Assembly (NCBI GenBank): GCA_039029535.1 | Contig: JBCCFW010000059.1 | Span: 1 to 37,229, forward strand | DNA: 37,229 bases | Reading direction: 5' to 3' | DNA from: JBCCFW01 sp039029535 | Lineage (GTDB): Bacteria > Acidobacteriota > JBCCFW01 | Shown here: positions 34,680 through 37,229 of the stretch, in pieces | Layout of the letters: every line of letters begins with the position of its first letter | How positions within the stretch are numbered: the first letter of the stretch is position 1 | Position numbers and translations under genes: made by a program | The notes under the pieces: generated by a model | What the model was told of the DNA's origin: nothing | Database searches by the model: none | Seen by the model: the letters and a program-made list of their open reading frames with translations, nothing else

Positions 34680-34865
34680 CGCCTTCTCCCTCGTCCCAGT
34701 CGCTCGAGCAGGACGGACGCGTCGTATTGCCGGCTCGGAGCGTGGAACGAGGAGAGGCTGTCGCGGTCATTCTGAGGCGACAACCGAGACGAGCTCAGGC
34801 CGGTAAGTTATCGAGGCCGGGCCGGAGCGCCGGGCATGCGAGCGCTCGCGGCGGAGCAGGGCTGG

Positions 34866-36248
34866 CTACCGTCCCGACAACACCCGCCCGATCGCCTCGC
34901 CAACATCCTCCACCACGACCGCCTTCAGCCCCTTGGGGCCCTTCGCGTCATCACCCGAGCTGCGCGGCACCAAACACCGCTTGAACCCGAGCGCTGCCGC
35001 CTCACGCAGTCGCAGGTTCCCTCGGTCCACGCTGCGCAGCTCTCCGGACAGCCCGACCTCACCAAACGCCGCCAGGTCCGCAGGCACCGGCTGACCCTTG
35101 AGCGACGAGGCGATCGCCAGCGCCAGCGGTAGGTCAGCCGCGGTCTCCCGCAACCTCATCCCGCCGACGATGTTGACGAAGACGTCCTTGTCGACGACCT
35201 CCAAGCCCGCCCGACGCTGCAAGACGGCCAGCAGCATTCCGAGCCGACCGGAGTCCGCACCCACGCAGGTTCGACGCGGCTGCGCCAGGGAGGTCGGCGA
35301 CACCAGCGCTTGGATCTCCACCAACACCGGACGCGTCCCCTCCAGCGACGGCAGCACGACCGAGCCCGGCGCACCGCTCCGACGCTCGCTCAGGAACAAG
35401 CGCGACGCGTCCGGCACCTCACCGAGACCGTCGCCCTTCATCTCGAAGACACCCACCTCACCCGACGGACCGAAGCGGTTCTTCAGGCTCCGCAGCAAGC
35501 GGTGGATCGAAGAACCCTCAGCCTCGAAGGACAGCACCGTGTCGACCAGGTGCTCGAGCGTCCGCGGTCCCGCCAACGCCCCTTCCTTCGTGACGTGACC
35601 GACCAGCAGGGTCGCGATGCTCCGCTCCTTGGCCAGGCGGAGGAAGCGGTCGGCCGCTTGCCTGACCTGGCTCACGGTGCCCGGTGCCGAGGTCAGCGAG
35701 CGGTCGTGCATGACCTGGATGGAGTCGACGATGAGCGCTGACGGGCTCAGACGGTCACACTCGAGCAGCACCGCGTCGACGTCGCACTCGCCGAGCACGT
35801 GGACCTCGTGCTCCTTGACGCCCAGGCGGTCGGCCCGCAGCCGAAGCTGCGACGGCGACTCCTCGCCCGACACGTACAGCACTCGATGGCCACCCTTGGC
35901 CAAGGCCGCCGCGAGTTGCAACATGAGCGTCGACTTGCCGATGCCCGGCTCACCGCCGACGAGGCTGAGCGAGCCCGGTACCAGGCCGCCGCCGAGACAG
36001 CGATCGAGCTCGGAGATGCCTGTCTGAATCCGAGAGACCTGCTCTTGCGTGAGCTCGGGCAGGGGACGCGCCTCCTGCTTGACCCGGGCGTCGGCCGCCG
36101 GCCGTGCGTCGCGTCGAGGACCGGCGCCCGTCTCCTCGGTCTCCTCGACGTAGCTGGACCAGGTGCCGCAGGCAGAGCACTTGCCCTCCCACTTCGGCGA
36201 CCGGTGACCACACTCCTGACAGCGGTAGTACGTCTTGGTCTTGGCCAT
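34866..36248 (-). CDS. radA: DNA repair protein RadA
   Basis: A full-length 460-residue RadA (Sms). It has a C4 zinc finger at the N-terminus (CQECGHRSPKWEGKCSACG, 10-28), Walker A GGEPGIGKST (98-107), Walker B LIVDS (172-176), the RadA-specific KNRFG motif (256-260) and a Lon-like C-terminal domain ending in EDVGEAIGRVL. RadA is a RecA-like ATPase that promotes branch migration and processing of recombination intermediates in the cytoplasm. It lies between alr (164 bp upstream) and the membrane GTPase-like gene (186 bp downstream), all on the minus strand. A functional link to the latter is not implied. Confidence 0.97.
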   Translation of the reverse strand: MAKTKTYYRCQECGHRSPKWEGKCSACGTWSSYVEETEETGAGPRRDARPAADARVKQEARPLPELTQEQVSRIQTGISELDRCLGGGLVPGSLSLVGGEPGIGKSTLMLQLAAALAKGGHRVLYVSGEESPSQLRLRADRLGVKEHEVHVLGECDVDAVLLECDRLSPSALIVDSIQVMHDRSLTSAPGTVSQVRQAADRFLRLAKERSIATLLVGHVTKEGALAGPRTLEHLVDTVLSFEAEGSSIHRLLRSLKNRFGPSGEVGVFEMKGDGLGEVPDASRLFLSERRSGAPGSVVLPSLEGTRPVLVEIQALVSPTSLAQPRRTCVGADSGRLGMLLAVLQRRAGLEVVDKDVFVNIVGGMRLRETAADLPLALAIASSLKGQPVPADLAAFGEVGLSGELRSVDRGNLRLREAAALGFKRCLVPRSSGDDAKGPKGLKAVVVEDVGEAIGRVLSGR

Positions 36249-36303
36249 CAGTGGGTCGCCCCGTTGGTTCGTTGCGTCGAGCGGTGGAAGATCGTCGCTC
36301 CTG

Positions 36304-36338
36304 GCGCGACGCGAATCGCGCGGATGGTGGGTCCATCC
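36304..36338. other. Two back-to-back hairpins between alr and radA
   Basis: GCGCGA/TCGCGC (36304-36309 and 36316-36321) is followed directly by GGATGG/CCATCC (36322-36327 and 36333-36338). Both stems are perfect 6-bp pairs. They lie 56 bp upstream of the radA start on its transcribed strand and could be leader structure or a weak terminator for alr. No T-tract is present. Confidence 0.25.
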
Positions 36339-36412
36339 AAGTGATGAGCAACACTGCCAGGGGCGTCGAGGGCCGCCGGGCGATGTGACGAATCAGCGGG
36401 GTGCCCCACTTG

Positions 36413-37229
36413 TCAGTTGCTCACGGTGTTGTCGGTCGTCGCCGGTGTTTCGGAGCTCGTCGTCACGTCGTCGAAGCCCAGGCCCAGGGAGCCGAAGCGC
36501 GACTGGATCGCCACGACCTCGTCGGCCGCGCTGAACACCCGCGGTAGACGACCGCCGAAGCTGCTCGTGATCTCGTAAGGGATGGTCTTCAAGCGCGAGG
36601 CCATGGATTCGGCCGAGTGCGCCGGACAGCCCGGTCCGCCGCCCATGAGGATGGCCTCGTCACCGACCTTCACGTCGGGCAGGTCGGTCACGTCGGCGAC
36701 GATGAGATCCATGCTCACCCGACCGACCAGGGGCACGAGCCGATCCCGCACGACGATCTCCCAGTCGTCCGAGAGCGCCCGCGACAGCCCGTCGTCGTAG
36801 CCGATGGGAAGGGTCGCCAGCGTCGCGTCGCGCAGGGTGATGTAGGTGCTGCCATAGCCGACCGCCGTTCCCGCCGGGAAGCGCTCGACGCGGTTGAGCC
36901 GCGTGGACACCGTCATGGCCGCGGTGAGCTCGGGCGCCGGCAGGTTGCCGAAGGGGTTGAGCCCGTAGAGGGCCAGCCCCGGTCGCACGAGGTCGACGTC
37001 GCGCTCCGCCCGCGTGAGCAGGCCGGCCGACGACGCGACGTGGATGAGCGGTCGCGGTAGGTGCGAGAGGGTCAGCGCAGCCCTGGCTTCGGCGAAGCGC
37101 TCGAGCTGGATGCGCGTGAACGGCACCGCCGGATCGTCGCTGCACGCCAGGTGCGTGTACAGCCCCTCGATGCGCAGGGGCAGGTCGGTCACGTCGGCGA
37201 CGATGAGATCCATGCTCACCCGACCGACC
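36413..37229 (-). CDS. alr: Alanine racemase, C-terminal part (5' end cut off)
   Basis: The frame is open from the window edge to TGA 36413-36415. It covers the second half of a fold-III alanine racemase: IEGLYTHLACSDDP, HVASSAGLL, VRPGLALYGLNPFG, then the C-terminal beta domain with VGYGSTY (the catalytic-tyrosine motif), TLPIGYDDGLSR, LVGRVSMDLIVADVTDLPDVKVGDEAILMG and IPYEITSSFGGRLPRVF. The N-terminal PLP-lysine half is missing. Residues encoded by 37178-37229 are an exact copy of an internal segment (36677-36728) and replace what should be the sequence before IEGLYTH, so upstream of about 37177 the sequence should not be trusted. The enzyme makes D-alanine for peptidoglycan. Confidence 0.9.
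   Translation of the reverse strand, partial: VGRVSMDLIVADVTDLPLRIEGLYTHLACSDDPAVPFTRIQLERFAEARAALTLSHLPRPLIHVASSAGLLTRAERDVDLVRPGLALYGLNPFGNLPAPELTAAMTVSTRLNRVERFPAGTAVGYGSTYITLRDATLATLPIGYDDGLSRALSDDWEIVVRDRLVPLVGRVSMDLIVADVTDLPDVKVGDEAILMGGGPGCPAHSAESMASRLKTIPYEITSSFGGRLPRVFSAADEVVAIQSRFGSLGLGFDDVTTSSETPATTDNTVSN
36677..36728. repeat. 52-bp direct repeat, internal copy
   Basis: This is the copy in its expected place in alr, encoding GRVSMDLIVADVTDLP, a conserved stretch of the racemase C-terminal domain. It is identical over 52 bp to the last bases of the window. Confidence 0.9.
37178..37229. repeat. 52-bp direct repeat, window-edge copy
   Basis: The final 52 bases repeat 36677-36728 exactly and in the same orientation and reading frame. 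The protein context is wrong for alanine racemase: a C-terminal-domain motif sits directly before an N-terminal-domain motif. A contig-end overlap or misjoin is the simplest reading. Confidence 0.9.

Overview
This is a GC-rich, gene-dense bacterial window. It has about two dozen protein genes, no recognisable rRNA or tRNA, no CRISPR array and no insertion sequence. The mix points to a Gram-negative, signalling-rich free-living bacterium: a PhoX-type phosphatase, a DsbD-type transporter, a Ser/Thr kinase fused to a PEGA/FGE-like sensor region, several large histidine kinases, a KaiB-like protein and many GTG or TTG starts. Planctomycetota, Myxococcota or a related uncultured lineage would fit, but no phylogenetic marker here settles it.

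Layout. Positions 1-363 hold the C-terminal end of an unrecognised gene. Positions 372-3264 hold a secreted BNR/sialidase-like repeat protein divergent from an AraC-type regulator. Positions 3293-7847 (minus) run DsbD-like transporter, single-cysteine redoxin, PhoX-like phosphatase. Positions 7943-8601 hold a small exported protein and a CPXCG cysteine-rich protein.

Positions 8755-18694 form a sensory island built from two convergent operons. The plus operon encodes a PAS/zinc-ribbon/serine-hydrolase fusion, a 1329-residue CheB-CheR-PAS-histidine kinase, an Rcp1-type response regulator and a KaiB-like protein, the last three packed with a 4-bp overlap or a 1-bp gap. The minus operon encodes a REC-PAS-HK-REC hybrid kinase, a PAS-PAS histidine kinase and a stand-alone receiver. 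A good sigma-54-like -24/-12 element lies upstream of the hybrid kinase.

Positions 18972-22502 pair an acidic-tailed membrane protein with a Ser/Thr kinase. Positions 22526-25573 (minus) hold 2-oxoglutarate dehydrogenase E1 followed by a CCGSNC mini-protein. Positions 25673-30682 hold an exported protein, a rhomboid protease, a divergent Glu/Leu-dehydrogenase homologue and its exported neighbour.

Positions 30667-34679 (minus) hold the most unusual unit. A 982-residue polytopic membrane protein with a cytoplasmic P-loop GTPase-like domain is followed 17 bp later by a one-pass coiled-coil protein. Upstream lie radA and the C-terminal part of alanine racemase. That last gene runs into a 52-bp exact copy of its own internal sequence at the window edge, most likely an assembly artefact.

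All domain calls are made by eye from motifs. No database search was run.
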